From positions 102,777-166,776 of the forward strand of contig JASBSY010000022.1 in NCBI GenBank assembly GCA_030148705.1: DNA of 64,000 nucleotides, written 5' to 3'. Position 1 is the first letter of the stretch. Each line of letters starts with the position of its first letter. The notes under the pieces were generated by a model that saw only the letters and a program-made list of their open reading frames with translations, was not told the origin of the DNA and searched no databases. Origin of the DNA: Pukyongia sp. (lineage in GTDB: Bacteria > Bacteroidota > Bacteroidia > Flavobacteriales > Flavobacteriaceae). The position numbers were made by a program, and so were the translations under genes. This document shows positions 18,253-27,613 of the stretch, one piece after another.

Positions 18253-19254
18253 TTACTTAAAAAATAAGTTTGGAAATTGCTTCTCCGGGTCTTTATTAAG
18301 CCATCGTACCAGTAGGGTCGATTTCAGAAACCCGCTGCCGTATCCCAAAAACTGTACAAAGACAGCAAATACGCTCATTAGTGCAATAGAAATGCTTTTA
18401 TTCTTAATTCCGGAATCCACGAAAATAGCCAGTAAATAGACTAATAATGGCAGCAGGATTGCCCAATGCACAATAAGCGAACAAATCACACTAACCAGGA
18501 CGAATGCCAGGAATACCGAAGGAAACCAAAAAGTAATCCTCCTGCTGTTTGGATGCCAGGAGTTGAGAATTGGTCTCACTAAACCAAATTTGCGTACCTG
18601 AGTATAAAATTTACGCCATGAGATGCGCCTCTTATGATAGACAAAGGCATTTGGAATAAAAGTAGTTTCGAACCCGGCATTTTTAATACGATGTGACAGA
18701 TCCGGATCCTCCCCGGGATGTATTTTTGCGAATCCACCCGTGGCCAAAAACGCTTGTCGACTAATACCCATGTTAAAGCTTCGGGGTTCGAAATGCGACA
18801 GGTTCGAGTTTCTCCCGCGGATACCTCCCGTAGTTAAAAAGGAAGTCATCACGTAATTGATGGCTTTCTGTAATGGAGTAAAATCCGGGTGGGCTGCATC
18901 TGCCCCTCCGAAACAGTGAAAGAAGGACGCCGAAAGATAAGCAGCTACGGTGCGGAGGTAATGCTCCGGGAGCAGTACATCCGAGTCGAGAATAATATAA
19001 TAATCTCCTTTAGCTTTTTGCATCCCGAAGTTCCTTGAATCACCCGGGCCTGTATTTTTCTTATAATAATAGGCAATGTTAAGTCGATCCCGGAATGAGT
19101 TTACAACATCTTCGGATGTTATAGAAGAACCATCCTCCACAATCACAATCTCAAATGGCGAATTGTAGTCGAGTAGCAGAAAACTATCGAGTAACTCCTT
19201 TATTTCCTGTGGTCGGTTGAAGACAGGAATAACAAAAGAAAAGTCTAGCTTCAT
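18253..19254 (-). CDS. Family 2 glycosyltransferase, membrane-anchored
   Basis: 333 residues. The GT-A domain occupies about 1-230: FSFVIPVFNRPQEI, the first acidic motif IVIVEDGSS, the metal-binding DxD-like DSDVLLP, and GGFAKIHPGEDPDLSHRI, where the ED residues are the typical acceptor-side base region. The C-terminal ~80 residues are hydrophobic with two to three membrane helices. It transfers a sugar from a nucleotide donor; the substrate cannot be deduced, and no other polysaccharide genes are near. It has its own leaderless-type promoter. Confidence 0.9.
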   Translation of the reverse strand: MKLDFSFVIPVFNRPQEIKELLDSFLLLDYNSPFEIVIVEDGSSITSEDVVNSFRDRLNIAYYYKKNTGPGDSRNFGMQKAKGDYYIILDSDVLLPEHYLRTVAAYLSASFFHCFGGADAAHPDFTPLQKAINYVMTSFLTTGGIRGRNSNLSHFEPRSFNMGISRQAFLATGGFAKIHPGEDPDLSHRIKNAGFETTFIPNAFVYHKRRISWRKFYTQVRKFGLVRPILNSWHPNSRRITFWFPSVFLAFVLVSVICSLIVHWAILLPLLVYLLAIFVDSGIKNKSISIALMSVFAVFVQFLGYGSGFLKSTLLVRWLNKDPEKQFPNLFFK

Positions 19255-19258
19255 CCAG

Positions 19259-19266
19259 CAAATGTA
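19259..19266 (-). promoter_or_regulatory. Glycosyltransferase -7 element, leaderless type
   Basis: TACATTTG on the minus strand is an exact TAnnTTTG match that ends 4 bases before the ATG at 19254. No clear -33 box was found. Confidence 0.6.
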
Positions 19267-19277
19267 AATAAAAAAAA

Positions 19278-19302
19278 AGCCACCTATTTAGAACAGGTGG
19301 CT
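19278..19302 (-). terminator. Terminator of the 832-residue T9SS cargo gene
   Basis: AGCCACCT (19278-19285) pairs with AGGTGGCT (19295-19302), loop 9 bases. On the minus strand it is followed by a run of T, giving a standard intrinsic terminator 20 bases after the stop codon. Confidence 0.9.
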
Positions 19303-19322
19303 TCTAATTAAACTAATATAAC

Positions 19323-21821
19323 TTAACGCTTAATAACCTTATAGGTTCCTATCTGACCGTTGATGCTAACCTTCATCAGGTAAGCTCCTGTAGCCAGTGC
19401 GGAAATGTTCAGCTCAGAACTGGAAGCGTTGATATCGCGTTCAAGTACTTGCTGACCAAGTAAATTATATATGGCAACATTCTCTATCAGTTCTACTGAA
19501 GTCAAATTGAGGATGTTGTCGGTTGGGTTCGGATAGAAACTGAATCCTTCCAGGGCGTTTTCATCAACTCCAAGCAGGGTTCCATCTATTACGATATCCG
19601 TTACTCCTCCTGTGTTCACAACAAACAGGTAATAAGCCTGACCTGCTTCGGTGGTGATATTAGCACTGGTACCAGGAGCACATTGGTTACCTACCTGGAA
19701 GAAATATTCGAGGTCGGTTTCAATAGCCATTTCGTTTGGAGCCTTAAAGAAGGTCACATAACTGGCACCGGCCGGAGATACGATCTCTGCCGTGGCAGTT
19801 CCGTTTCCAACTGAAACGAAATTGTACCATACTCCATTTGCTCCGTCGATATTACAGCCTGATGGATTTCCATCTTCCAGTGTTGCTGCCGGCATGGCCA
19901 CAGCAGGATCGGTATATGGGAATCCTATTTCATCCACGTCGATAGAGTTAACAATCATATCGTTTGGCGGTGGGTTCAAACAAGTGATCGAAAGATCGAA
20001 TGCACCCGAGGCGCCTCCGAATCCATCAACAGCTATATAATATGTGCTTGTACCATCAGAAAGGAAGGATAATTCTGAAGTGAATCCGGCACAACCGGGT
20101 CCGTCGTCATTCTGTGCGATTATACTTCCACCACAGCTGTCGTAAACAGTAAGGATGGTATCGTAGGCGGCCTGATCACAGGTTGAAACAGTAACCCATT
20201 GCGGGATTCCTCCCGAACCGGTGAATCTGAACCACTCATCCGGGGAACCGTCCCCATTGGTGTCGGTGTTGCCATCGGAAGTGTCGCCCGACAGGGTATC
20301 GTCACAATTTATCACAAAGGCGTCCATACAAATATCATTATCCGGTGGGGTGGTGCTTGGAATTGCAACCCATCCCATCTGAGTTAATCCGCCGGGCGTT
20401 GTAGACCCCAGGACGCCAACCACGGTTGACGAACCATTGGAAGTATCTACCAATCGCAGCTCTGCCTGGAAGGCAGTACCGTTAAATGCTGTCATATAGA
20501 TTGCATCATTATTAGGATCGTATCCCATACCTTGTCCAAAGTTAGCATTAAATCCTAAGGGTCCAACGATGGTAGCACTACCGGTAGTCTTATCAATACT
20601 ATAGAAGTTGTCGTCTACCAGGTCGTATCCCCACATATCTCCGGCGCCATCTATGGCGATCGCAATACCTCCTCCGGGCATACCGGTAGGATTGGGCAGA
20701 GCTGTCGCTGTTCCTGCACCAACATCAATGGTGTGTAAATGGTTATCTACTGAGAAATTCCCCGATAACCCATAAAATATTCCTGTGGTTCTATCCAATT
20801 CCATTCCTACCCAGGTTCCTCCTGTAGAAGGAAGGATGGTACCTAATGAAGTGTAAACACCTGAAGCGATATCAACCGACCAGAAATCTCCATCGGCTCC
20901 TAATACATAGGCTGTATCACCATTCATATTTATGGCTCCTGAATTTTCAAAGGAAGTAGTACCTATCGGTCCTATGGCCGTAAGTACAGATGGCAGCGCC
21001 ACGTCGAAACTACTGAACTGAGCATTTACATTCTCAGGGCCGTAAGCTATGGAAGGGCCTCCGCCGCCTCCACCACCACCCCCACCATTGGGAGTAAAGG
21101 AAACAAAATCGTTGGTTGCAGACCAATCGGTAGAATTCCGACCGGGCGTTGCGATAGCGTCAGAACCAGTGGCATTTTCAAGACCCTGGGTGTGGTTTCC
21201 ACCATCACTAGGCATAGAGGTTGTATGAATTTCGATAACATTGGTGGTTTCATATAACTGAGTGTGGGCAGTTACGTTATTTCCGGTAGGAAAGTGATCG
21301 ACGTTAAAGAATTCAACCACGAGTACACGGTTAGGAGCTGTTCCTACGGTTTCGTAGCGTACTACATTCATAGCCGGTTGACCGCCGTTACCCGGATCGA
21401 GATCTTCCCAGGCGAATGCAATTAAATTATCCGGTGGTCCGGCAGTTGGAAGTGGGTCTCCGGAACAACATCCGTTATCACCATCTGTATTAAATGTGAT
21501 AAATCCGTTAGAAGAAATACGGAAGGTTGTATAATCATTCCCGTTAAAATTAAACGTAAATCCAATATTCAGATCTGCAGATACCTCGTCATCCGCCAGC
21601 GGAACATTTGTACCTGTAGCGGAAATATCGATTGGATTAAAAGTACCGGTCTGGTCGACAGTATAATCCAAAACAGCAGAACTCCTGCTTGAATTTTGAT
21701 AGATGCCAAAGGGGGTGCTCTGTATAAATTCCTGAGGCACGGCCCCGGCGGAGTCTTCGAATTGCTGAGCATATCCGAAGAAACACATTGCGAAGGCAAT
21801 GATAAACGTAGTTTTTCTCAT
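19323..21821 (-). CDS. T9SS-secreted cargo protein with pre-peptidase-like domain (paralog A)
   Basis: 832 residues with signal peptide (cleavage after GYAQ). Residues about 30-240 are a beta-rich, Asp-rich region ending in a poly-Gly linker (near 245-255). A seven-bladed-propeller-like region (AYVLGADGDFWSVDIASG and similar units) follows at about 265-490, then a pre-peptidase C-terminal-like beta-sandwich (about 495-620, DNDICMDAF to FDLSITC), another sandwich, and a type A sorting domain (FSFYPNPTDNILNL to GTYKVIKR). It is exported by T9SS and attached to or released from the cell surface. No enzymatic motif is seen. The C-terminal ~230 residues are almost identical to those of the next gene upstream, which shows recent duplication. 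Confidence 0.88.
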   Translation of the reverse strand: MRKTTFIIAFAMCFFGYAQQFEDSAGAVPQEFIQSTPFGIYQNSSRSSAVLDYTVDQTGTFNPIDISATGTNVPLADDEVSADLNIGFTFNFNGNDYTTFRISSNGFITFNTDGDNGCCSGDPLPTAGPPDNLIAFAWEDLDPGNGGQPAMNVVRYETVGTAPNRVLVVEFFNVDHFPTGNNVTAHTQLYETTNVIEIHTTSMPSDGGNHTQGLENATGSDAIATPGRNSTDWSATNDFVSFTPNGGGGGGGGGGPSIAYGPENVNAQFSSFDVALPSVLTAIGPIGTTSFENSGAINMNGDTAYVLGADGDFWSVDIASGVYTSLGTILPSTGGTWVGMELDRTTGIFYGLSGNFSVDNHLHTIDVGAGTATALPNPTGMPGGGIAIAIDGAGDMWGYDLVDDNFYSIDKTTGSATIVGPLGFNANFGQGMGYDPNNDAIYMTAFNGTAFQAELRLVDTSNGSSTVVGVLGSTTPGGLTQMGWVAIPSTTPPDNDICMDAFVINCDDTLSGDTSDGNTDTNGDGSPDEWFRFTGSGGIPQWVTVSTCDQAAYDTILTVYDSCGGSIIAQNDDGPGCAGFTSELSFLSDGTSTYYIAVDGFGGASGAFDLSITCLNPPPNDMIVNSIDVDEIGFPYTDPAVAMPAATLEDGNPSGCNIDGANGVWYNFVSVGNGTATAEIVSPAGASYVTFFKAPNEMAIETDLEYFFQVGNQCAPGTSANITTEAGQAYYLFVVNTGGVTDIVIDGTLLGVDENALEGFSFYPNPTDNILNLTSVELIENVAIYNLLGQQVLERDINASSSELNISALATGAYLMKVSINGQIGTYKVIKR

Positions 21822-21920
21822 GATTGAAATTTTTATAATTAGTTGATAATGAATAAATATAAGAAGAATTTTGTGATTTTTTTACAATTCGGCTCGAAAT
21901 AGAACCGACTTAAAACAAAA

Positions 21921-21948
21921 ATCCCGGCAAACTTTCGTTTGCCGGGAT
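21921..21948 (-). terminator. Terminator of the 949-residue T9SS cargo gene
   Basis: A perfect 12-bp stem, ATCCCGGCAAAC (21921-21932) with GTTTGCCGGGAT (21937-21948), and a 4-base loop. On the minus strand a T-rich tract follows. It separates the two paralogous genes into different transcripts. Confidence 0.95.
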
Positions 21949-21971
21949 CTCCAATCATAATAGAATTTAAT

Positions 21972-24821
21972 TTATCTCTTGATCACTTTATACGTACCTG
22001 TTTGACCATCTACGGTCACTTTCATCAGGTATGCCCCTGTTGCCAGAGAAGAAATATCAAGTTGAGAGCTAGTTGAATTAATCTCTTGACCAATAACCTG
22101 CTGCCCTAGTAAATTATAAATACTAACACCTTCGATAGTATTCACTGAATTAAGGTTCAGCACTTCATTAGCAGGGTTTGGATAGAAACTAAACCCTTCA
22201 ATTGAATTCTCGTCCACACCTAACAATGTGCCGTCGATAACGATATCGGTAATTCCACCGTCGTTCACCACATACACATAATAGGCCTGTCCTGCTTCTG
22301 TTGTAATATTAGCAGTAGTGGCAGGTGCACATTGGTTTCCTACCTGGAAGAAATATTCTAGATCGGTTTCAATTGCCATTTCGTTAGGCGCCTTAAAGAA
22401 TGTTACAAAGCTCGCTCCGGCAGGAGAAACAATGGAAGCCGTTGCGGTTCCGTTTCCTGCAGAAACAAAGTTGTACCAAACTCCTTTTCCTCCGTCTATG
22501 TTACAACCCTGAGGGTTACCATTCTCAGTGGTAGCCGCCGGCATCGCCACGGAAGGATCGGTATAAGGGAATCCAATTTCATCCACGTCGATAGAGTTCA
22601 CGATCATATCGTTTGGTGGTGGTACCGGAGTACACGTCATAGTTAACTCGAAGTTTCCGGTTGCAGCTCCAAATCCGTGAACCAGAATATAGAAAGTGGT
22701 GTTTCCGTCACTTTGGAAATCTACTTCCGACTGGAAATTAGTACAGTTTGGAGAGTCGTCATTACCTGTAAGACAAGTAAGTGTTCCACAATCTCCTGTG
22801 TAAACCGAAATCTGAGTATCGTAATCGGTATTTACACTACACGTATTGATATTGATATCGGTTACCAAGCCGGTAGTATCTTCATAGATATACCATACCC
22901 CGTTGGTTGTTCCGGGACCTGTACAGTCCGGAGCAACTCCACTGTCGTCTCCTGCATTGATCGTAGTTCCCATGATAGACTCACCACAGCTAATCGCCAC
23001 AGCGTCGTCACAAAGGTCGTTTGCGGGAGGTAAAGAACAGGTAACTGTAATATCGAATGCTCCTGATGCACCGTTGAATCCGTCTACCGAAATATAGTAA
23101 GTAGAAGAACCATCGGCCTGGAAGCTAAGTTCGGATGTAAATCCTGAACATCCCGGACCGTCATCGTTTTGAGCGATCTGGTTTGCCAGCGTACAATCTT
23201 CCCAAACAGCAAGTCGTGTATCGTATCCGGCCTGGTTACAGGTTGATACAGTAACAATCTCACCCGGTGTTGTACTGGTAAATACGAACCACTCGTCCGG
23301 ACTTAATAAGTTCGGATCGGCAGAACCGTTGGTGTCTGTGTTTCCGTCGGAAGTGTCTCCTGATAAGGTTTCACCACAGGCGATAGGGAATGCATCCATA
23401 CAAATATCATTATCGGAAGGCGGAGTTCCCGCAATTGCAACGATACCAAGTTCGGCACAGTTGGCGTTAACTGGTCCAAGTGTTGTTGCCGTTCCGGTAG
23501 TAGTATCGATAGAAGCCCACTCGTTAACCCCTCCACCGATGTAAAGACCGGCATATAGTGTTCCTGTTGCAGGATCAAAGTCGGCATCCTGAGCGAATGC
23601 TATGTTCACACCTAACGGACCGATTACAGTAGCCGTACCGGTAGTAAGGTCCATAGAGTACAGGTTATCCAATCCAATATCTGCCATATAAGCGTTGCCC
23701 GCATTATCAATAGCAAGCCATATACCTATTAGCCCCGGGATCGTTGTTGTTCCCACTACGGTAAGTGTACCGGTAGTTAGATCCACGGTATACAGGGTTA
23801 CATCGTCTCCGGCACCACTTAAAAGATACATGGTTCCCGTCGATTCATCCCAGGCCAGGCCACGGGTATTGTGCCCTGCAACAATATTTGTAAGCGGACC
23901 GATTGCTGTAGGCATACCAGTGGTAACATCAACTGTAATTAGTTCCAGCGTGGTGTTATCCATGGCGTATAGTGTTCCTGTATTGTCAAAATCTCCGGAG
24001 AAGATAGAAACAGCAAAGGAGTTGATCACGTTTATGGTATAAGGTCCGGCTACAGGGAAGGTTCCGAATTCATCCGAACAGAATCCCGCATCATAAGCGT
24101 AAACACCATCCATCGGGCCTCCACCACCTCCACCGGAAGCCATAGTGATTTCAACATCCCATCCACCGTAGTCCACTACAGCAGTTGCATTGAATTCAAA
24201 AGTGAACGATCCCGAGGTTCCTGTGAATACAGAAGAACCATGTGAGGCGATCATATCAGCAAGGGTAATATCTCCTGAATTTGCACCACCGCTTCCATTG
24301 TCATAAAGTACGGGTCCGGTTGTGTCGGGACCATCGTAAATTCTTAACCAGTCGAAGGTGGCAAATACACTAAAGAATAAAAAGTTAATCTCAGTTGCAC
24401 CATCCAGAGTCGTAGTTGTTACACAACCACAGTTAGGATAGTTTCCGGGTGTTCCTCCCGTGCTGCTTCCGCCTGGCCCTCCCGGGTCATAAAAATGATC
24501 ACCTACGGCAACCGGAAAGGTTTCAGTCGCGCCTGCGGTAGGAATAATATCTACTAAGGAATTTCTGTTTTGTTCGTTAAAATACTGCCGAAGAGCCAGT
24601 CGCTCTTCCTGGGTAAATAAATTGGCAGGTTCAAGTTCGGTATTGGTACCGTTTGCTTCCAATCTCGCCAACAGGTCATCGATTGAAATTGTTGATTCCT
24701 CACCCGCCATATTCGAGGCTTGTAATAGTTCTCTTTCTATGTCAGAAAGCTGAACTGTCTGAGCTAGCAACGGCAGTGCTATAATAGCCATGCAAAAGCT
24801 CATCAAAGTAGTTCTTTTCAT
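21972..24821 (-). CDS. T9SS-secreted cargo protein with CUB-like and pre-peptidase-like domains (paralog B)
   Basis: 949 residues with signal peptide (cleavage after LPLLAQ). Residues about 100-230 resemble a CUB domain (FDWLRIYDGPDTTGPVLYDN, and WDVEITMASG before a poly-Gly linker). A propeller-like region follows at about 240-470. Two pre-peptidase-like sandwiches, each opening with an ND.C.DA segment, span about 475-735, then comes a shared sandwich and a type A sorting domain (FSFYPNPANEVLNL to GTYKVIKR). It is exported by T9SS. Compared with paralog A it has gained a CUB-like domain and a second pre-peptidase-like unit. Domains of this kind suggest glycan or protein binding rather than catalysis. 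Confidence 0.88.
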   Translation of the reverse strand: MKRTTLMSFCMAIIALPLLAQTVQLSDIERELLQASNMAGEESTISIDDLLARLEANGTNTELEPANLFTQEERLALRQYFNEQNRNSLVDIIPTAGATETFPVAVGDHFYDPGGPGGSSTGGTPGNYPNCGCVTTTTLDGATEINFLFFSVFATFDWLRIYDGPDTTGPVLYDNGSGGANSGDITLADMIASHGSSVFTGTSGSFTFEFNATAVVDYGGWDVEITMASGGGGGGPMDGVYAYDAGFCSDEFGTFPVAGPYTINVINSFAVSIFSGDFDNTGTLYAMDNTTLELITVDVTTGMPTAIGPLTNIVAGHNTRGLAWDESTGTMYLLSGAGDDVTLYTVDLTTGTLTVVGTTTIPGLIGIWLAIDNAGNAYMADIGLDNLYSMDLTTGTATVIGPLGVNIAFAQDADFDPATGTLYAGLYIGGGVNEWASIDTTTGTATTLGPVNANCAELGIVAIAGTPPSDNDICMDAFPIACGETLSGDTSDGNTDTNGSADPNLLSPDEWFVFTSTTPGEIVTVSTCNQAGYDTRLAVWEDCTLANQIAQNDDGPGCSGFTSELSFQADGSSTYYISVDGFNGASGAFDITVTCSLPPANDLCDDAVAISCGESIMGTTINAGDDSGVAPDCTGPGTTNGVWYIYEDTTGLVTDININTCSVNTDYDTQISVYTGDCGTLTCLTGNDDSPNCTNFQSEVDFQSDGNTTFYILVHGFGAATGNFELTMTCTPVPPPNDMIVNSIDVDEIGFPYTDPSVAMPAATTENGNPQGCNIDGGKGVWYNFVSAGNGTATASIVSPAGASFVTFFKAPNEMAIETDLEYFFQVGNQCAPATTANITTEAGQAYYVYVVNDGGITDIVIDGTLLGVDENSIEGFSFYPNPANEVLNLNSVNTIEGVSIYNLLGQQVIGQEINSTSSQLDISSLATGAYLMKVTVDGQTGTYKVIKR

Positions 24822-24852
24822 AATGAAACAATTAGATTAGTGATTAAACAAC

Positions 24853-24883
24853 TAAAGTTATTCAATTAATGCTTCCACACCAA
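24853..24883 (-). promoter_or_regulatory. Candidate promoter of paralog B
   Basis: On the minus strand TTG (24881-24883 on +) is followed after 20 bases by TAACTTTA (24853-24860), one mismatch from TAnnTTTG. This leaves a leader of about 28 bases before the ATG at 24821. Confidence 0.45.
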
Positions 24884-24948
24884 ATAAAACAGACAATATT
24901 CTTATTTAGTCGATTAAGTAATTTTAATTCTGTTAAAACACAAAAAAA

Positions 24949-24973
24949 CCGGTTTCCACATTAAGGAAACCGG
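24949..24973 (-). terminator. fabI terminator
   Basis: CCGGTTTCC (24949-24957) pairs with GGAAACCGG (24965-24973), loop 7 bases. A T run follows on the minus strand, 33 bases after the fabI stop. Confidence 0.92.
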
Positions 24974-25005
24974 CAACATATCATCTGGAATTTCGAATAC
25001 TTCAG

Positions 25006-25824
25006 TTATTCATTTTCAACAAAGGCATCCATTACCGCATCACTTACTCCCATATTGGAAAATCCACCGTCGTTATACAGATTCTGAAGGGTAACCCGCT
25101 TGGTTAAATCGCTGAACATAGCCACTGTGTAATTAGCACAATCCAGGGCCGTAGCATTCCCCAGCGGTGACATTTTTTCGGCATAGGCAATAAAACCGTC
25201 AAAGCCTTTTACGCCCTGACCCGCGGTAGTTGGGGTGGGCGACTGTGAAATTGTATTGACACGAACTCTTTTGTCTCTTCCGAAGAAATAACCAAAGCTA
25301 CGTGCAATGGATTCCAGATAGGCCTTGTTATCCGCCATATCGTTGTAATCGGGAAATACCCGCTGAGCCGCCATATAGGTGAGTCCAACGATACTCCCCC
25401 ACTCGTTCATAGCATCTTTTTTGTAAAGTACCTGCATGGTCTTGTGAAAGGAAAGGGCCGAAACATCCCATCCCTTATGAGTCCAGTCGTAATTAGATTC
25501 GGTATAGTGCTTTCCCTTGCGAACATTTACCGACATACCTATTGAATGGAGTACAAAATCCAGCTTGCCACCGAGTATCTCCGTCGCTTTTTCCACCAGA
25601 TTCTCAAGATCTTCCAAACTGGTAGCATCGGCAGGAATAATTTCAGAGTTTGTCTTTTCAGCCAGGGCATTAATTTGCCCCATTCGCATTGCAATGGGAG
25701 CATTAGTAAGGACAAACCGACCGCCTTCTTCAAAAACGCGCTCGGCGGTTTTCCAGGCTATGGAATTCTCATCCAAAGCCCCGAAAATAATACCTCTTTT
25801 TCCTTTTAATAAATTATATGACAT
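25006..25824 (-). CDS. fabI: Enoyl-[acyl-carrier-protein] reductase (NADH), FabI type
   Basis: 272 residues, the normal FabI length. The cofactor-binding start is KRGIIFGALDENSIAW, the FabI variant of the short-chain-dehydrogenase glycine motif. The catalytic Tyr and Lys lie in a Y-x6-K arrangement (PDYNDMADNKAYLE), with the second conserved Tyr in GLTYMAAQRV. SQSPTPTTAGQGVKGFDG is the substrate-binding loop. It reduces the enoyl-ACP double bond in the last step of each fatty-acid elongation cycle. It stands just downstream of recN, with a gap of about 50 bases, and ends in a strong terminator. Confidence 0.96.
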   Translation of the reverse strand: MSYNLLKGKRGIIFGALDENSIAWKTAERVFEEGGRFVLTNAPIAMRMGQINALAEKTNSEIIPADATSLEDLENLVEKATEILGGKLDFVLHSIGMSVNVRKGKHYTESNYDWTHKGWDVSALSFHKTMQVLYKKDAMNEWGSIVGLTYMAAQRVFPDYNDMADNKAYLESIARSFGYFFGRDKRVRVNTISQSPTPTTAGQGVKGFDGFIAYAEKMSPLGNATALDCANYTVAMFSDLTKRVTLQNLYNDGGFSNMGVSDAVMDAFVENE

Positions 25825-25876
25825 GGTTTCTGTTTTGATCGATTAGTATTTTTTTGCAAGATTATAAAGATACATT

Positions 25877-27529
25877 TTAATTCAATAATTCCCTGGCATT
25901 GGCAAGGGCGGCTTCGGTTATTTTATCACCCCCGATCATTTTTGCAATCTCAACGATCCGGTCGTCACTCTCCAGGGACTTTAACCGGGTTACAGTTATG
26001 TTATCTATGTCTTCTTTAAACACCTTTATATGATGATCGCCCTTGGCTGCGATCTGAGGTAAATGTGTGATGGAAAGCAATTGCATATCTTTACTCATGC
26101 GGCCCAGGATGGCAGCCATTTTGTTGGCTATTTCCCCCGATACTCCGGTATCTATCTCATCGAAGATTATTGTGGGAAGGCGCTTGTAATCGGCCAGCAC
26201 GGACTTGACAGCCAGCATGATCCTGCTCATTTCCCCACCCGAAGCAATTTTTTTTAAGGGGCCGAAAGGCAGTCCCTTGTTTGCGGTAAACTGCAACTCA
26301 AGCCTGCTCATTCCGTTCTTCCTAAACTCTTTTCCCAACTCCAGTTCGAAATTAAAACGCGCATTTGGCAAGCCCAGTTCCCGAAGGATGGCTTCGAGTT
26401 TGCTTTTAAGTTCCGGGATGGCCTTAAGCCTTTGCTGGTGCAACTTTTCTGCCGTCATTATGGCTATATTCTGCACTTCTGTAAGCTGTTTTTCTGTTTC
26501 TGAAATACGCCCGTCCACATCGTGAGTAGCATCGATCTTTCCTTCTAATGCGTCTCTGATGGAAATGAGTTCGGCTATACCTGCCACCGTATGTTTCTGC
26601 TGGAGTTTATGAATGGTTTGTAACTTCTCATTCACCTGTATCAATAGTTGCGGATCGGCTTCCAGCTCTTCTATTGCATCCACAAGGCCCTGCTGAAGGT
26701 CCTCCAGTTCAATAATCGCACTGTGAAGTCTTTCCCAGAATTCGTTATAGGCTACCGAAAAGCCTTTTATCCTGGCCAAGGCGGCTCGCACTTCCTTAGC
26801 TGTTTCCAGACTACCTGTAGGCACATCAGTGAGTTGCTTAATCGCAAGAGACAACGACTCCTGAATCTCTTCGGTGTTGTTGAGTTTTTCATAGGTTTCT
26901 TCAAGGTCCTGAAGATCGATCCCGTCGAGAGCAGCTTCTTTTAATTCATTATATAAGAAGGTATTATAATCGAGCTCCCGGGAAGAGGCTTCTTTTTCAG
27001 CTTTAAGATCATCTAACACGGCTTTTAGCTTCCCAACACGCTCGAAATATTCCCTGTAGGATATCAGCAACTCCCGGTTTCCGGCCAGGGCATCTATGAC
27101 TTCCAGCTGGAATGCTTCGGAAGAAAGTGTAAGCGTTTCATGTTGTGAGTGAATATCTACCAGGTGAACCCCAAGCGCCTGTAGTTGTGCAAGGGTAACC
27201 GGGGTATCATTTACAAAGGCCCGCGACTTGCCACCGGGAAGAATTTCGCGCCTTACAATGGTGAGTGGATCGTGATCCAGATCATTTTCTTCGAATAATT
27301 CCTGCAGATCGTAATCACGGATGGAAAAGTGTGCTTCAATGATACATTTGCGACTTGCATCCTTAACGTTTCCGGGATCGGCCCGTTTTCCCAAAAGCAA
27401 TGACAAGGCTCCAAGGAGTATAGATTTGCCAGCCCCGGTTTCTCCTGTTATAATGGTGAGTCCGGAATTGAACTTAACGCTTACATCGTCTATAAGCGCA
27501 TAATTTCGAATGGCGAGATTTGTGATCAC
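25877..27529 (-). CDS. recN: DNA repair protein RecN
   Basis: 550 residues with the split ATPase of the SMC family. The N-terminal half has Walker A GETGAGKSILLGALSLLLGKR; then comes a long coiled-coil region (about 150-380, rich in E, L and K heptads); the C-terminal half has the signature FEIDTGVSGEIAN (Walker B and D loop) with the ABC signature KIASGGEMSRIMLAVK before it. RecN acts early in double-strand-break repair. The start is GTG (27527-27529), matching MITNLAIRNYALI of other RecN proteins. It follows the DUF4835 gene, with which it forms a conserved neighbourhood in Bacteroidota. Confidence 0.97.
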   Translation of the reverse strand: MITNLAIRNYALIDDVSVKFNSGLTIITGETGAGKSILLGALSLLLGKRADPGNVKDASRKCIIEAHFSIRDYDLQELFEENDLDHDPLTIVRREILPGGKSRAFVNDTPVTLAQLQALGVHLVDIHSQHETLTLSSEAFQLEVIDALAGNRELLISYREYFERVGKLKAVLDDLKAEKEASSRELDYNTFLYNELKEAALDGIDLQDLEETYEKLNNTEEIQESLSLAIKQLTDVPTGSLETAKEVRAALARIKGFSVAYNEFWERLHSAIIELEDLQQGLVDAIEELEADPQLLIQVNEKLQTIHKLQQKHTVAGIAELISIRDALEGKIDATHDVDGRISETEKQLTEVQNIAIMTAEKLHQQRLKAIPELKSKLEAILRELGLPNARFNFELELGKEFRKNGMSRLELQFTANKGLPFGPLKKIASGGEMSRIMLAVKSVLADYKRLPTIIFDEIDTGVSGEIANKMAAILGRMSKDMQLLSITHLPQIAAKGDHHIKVFKEDIDNITVTRLKSLESDDRIVEIAKMIGGDKITEAALANARELLN

Positions 27530-27613
27530 TGCGGAACTATTGACAGCAGGTAAACTGCAATTAAATCTAGCTAAAAATACAAGGAATTCTCAAGAACGCA
27601 ACAGCGGCTCGCA

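Noticed and set aside
22677..23033. Several forward frames of 60-118 codons inside the two T9SS cargo genes
   Set aside because: They are shadows of repetitive, low-complexity reverse-strand coding sequence.
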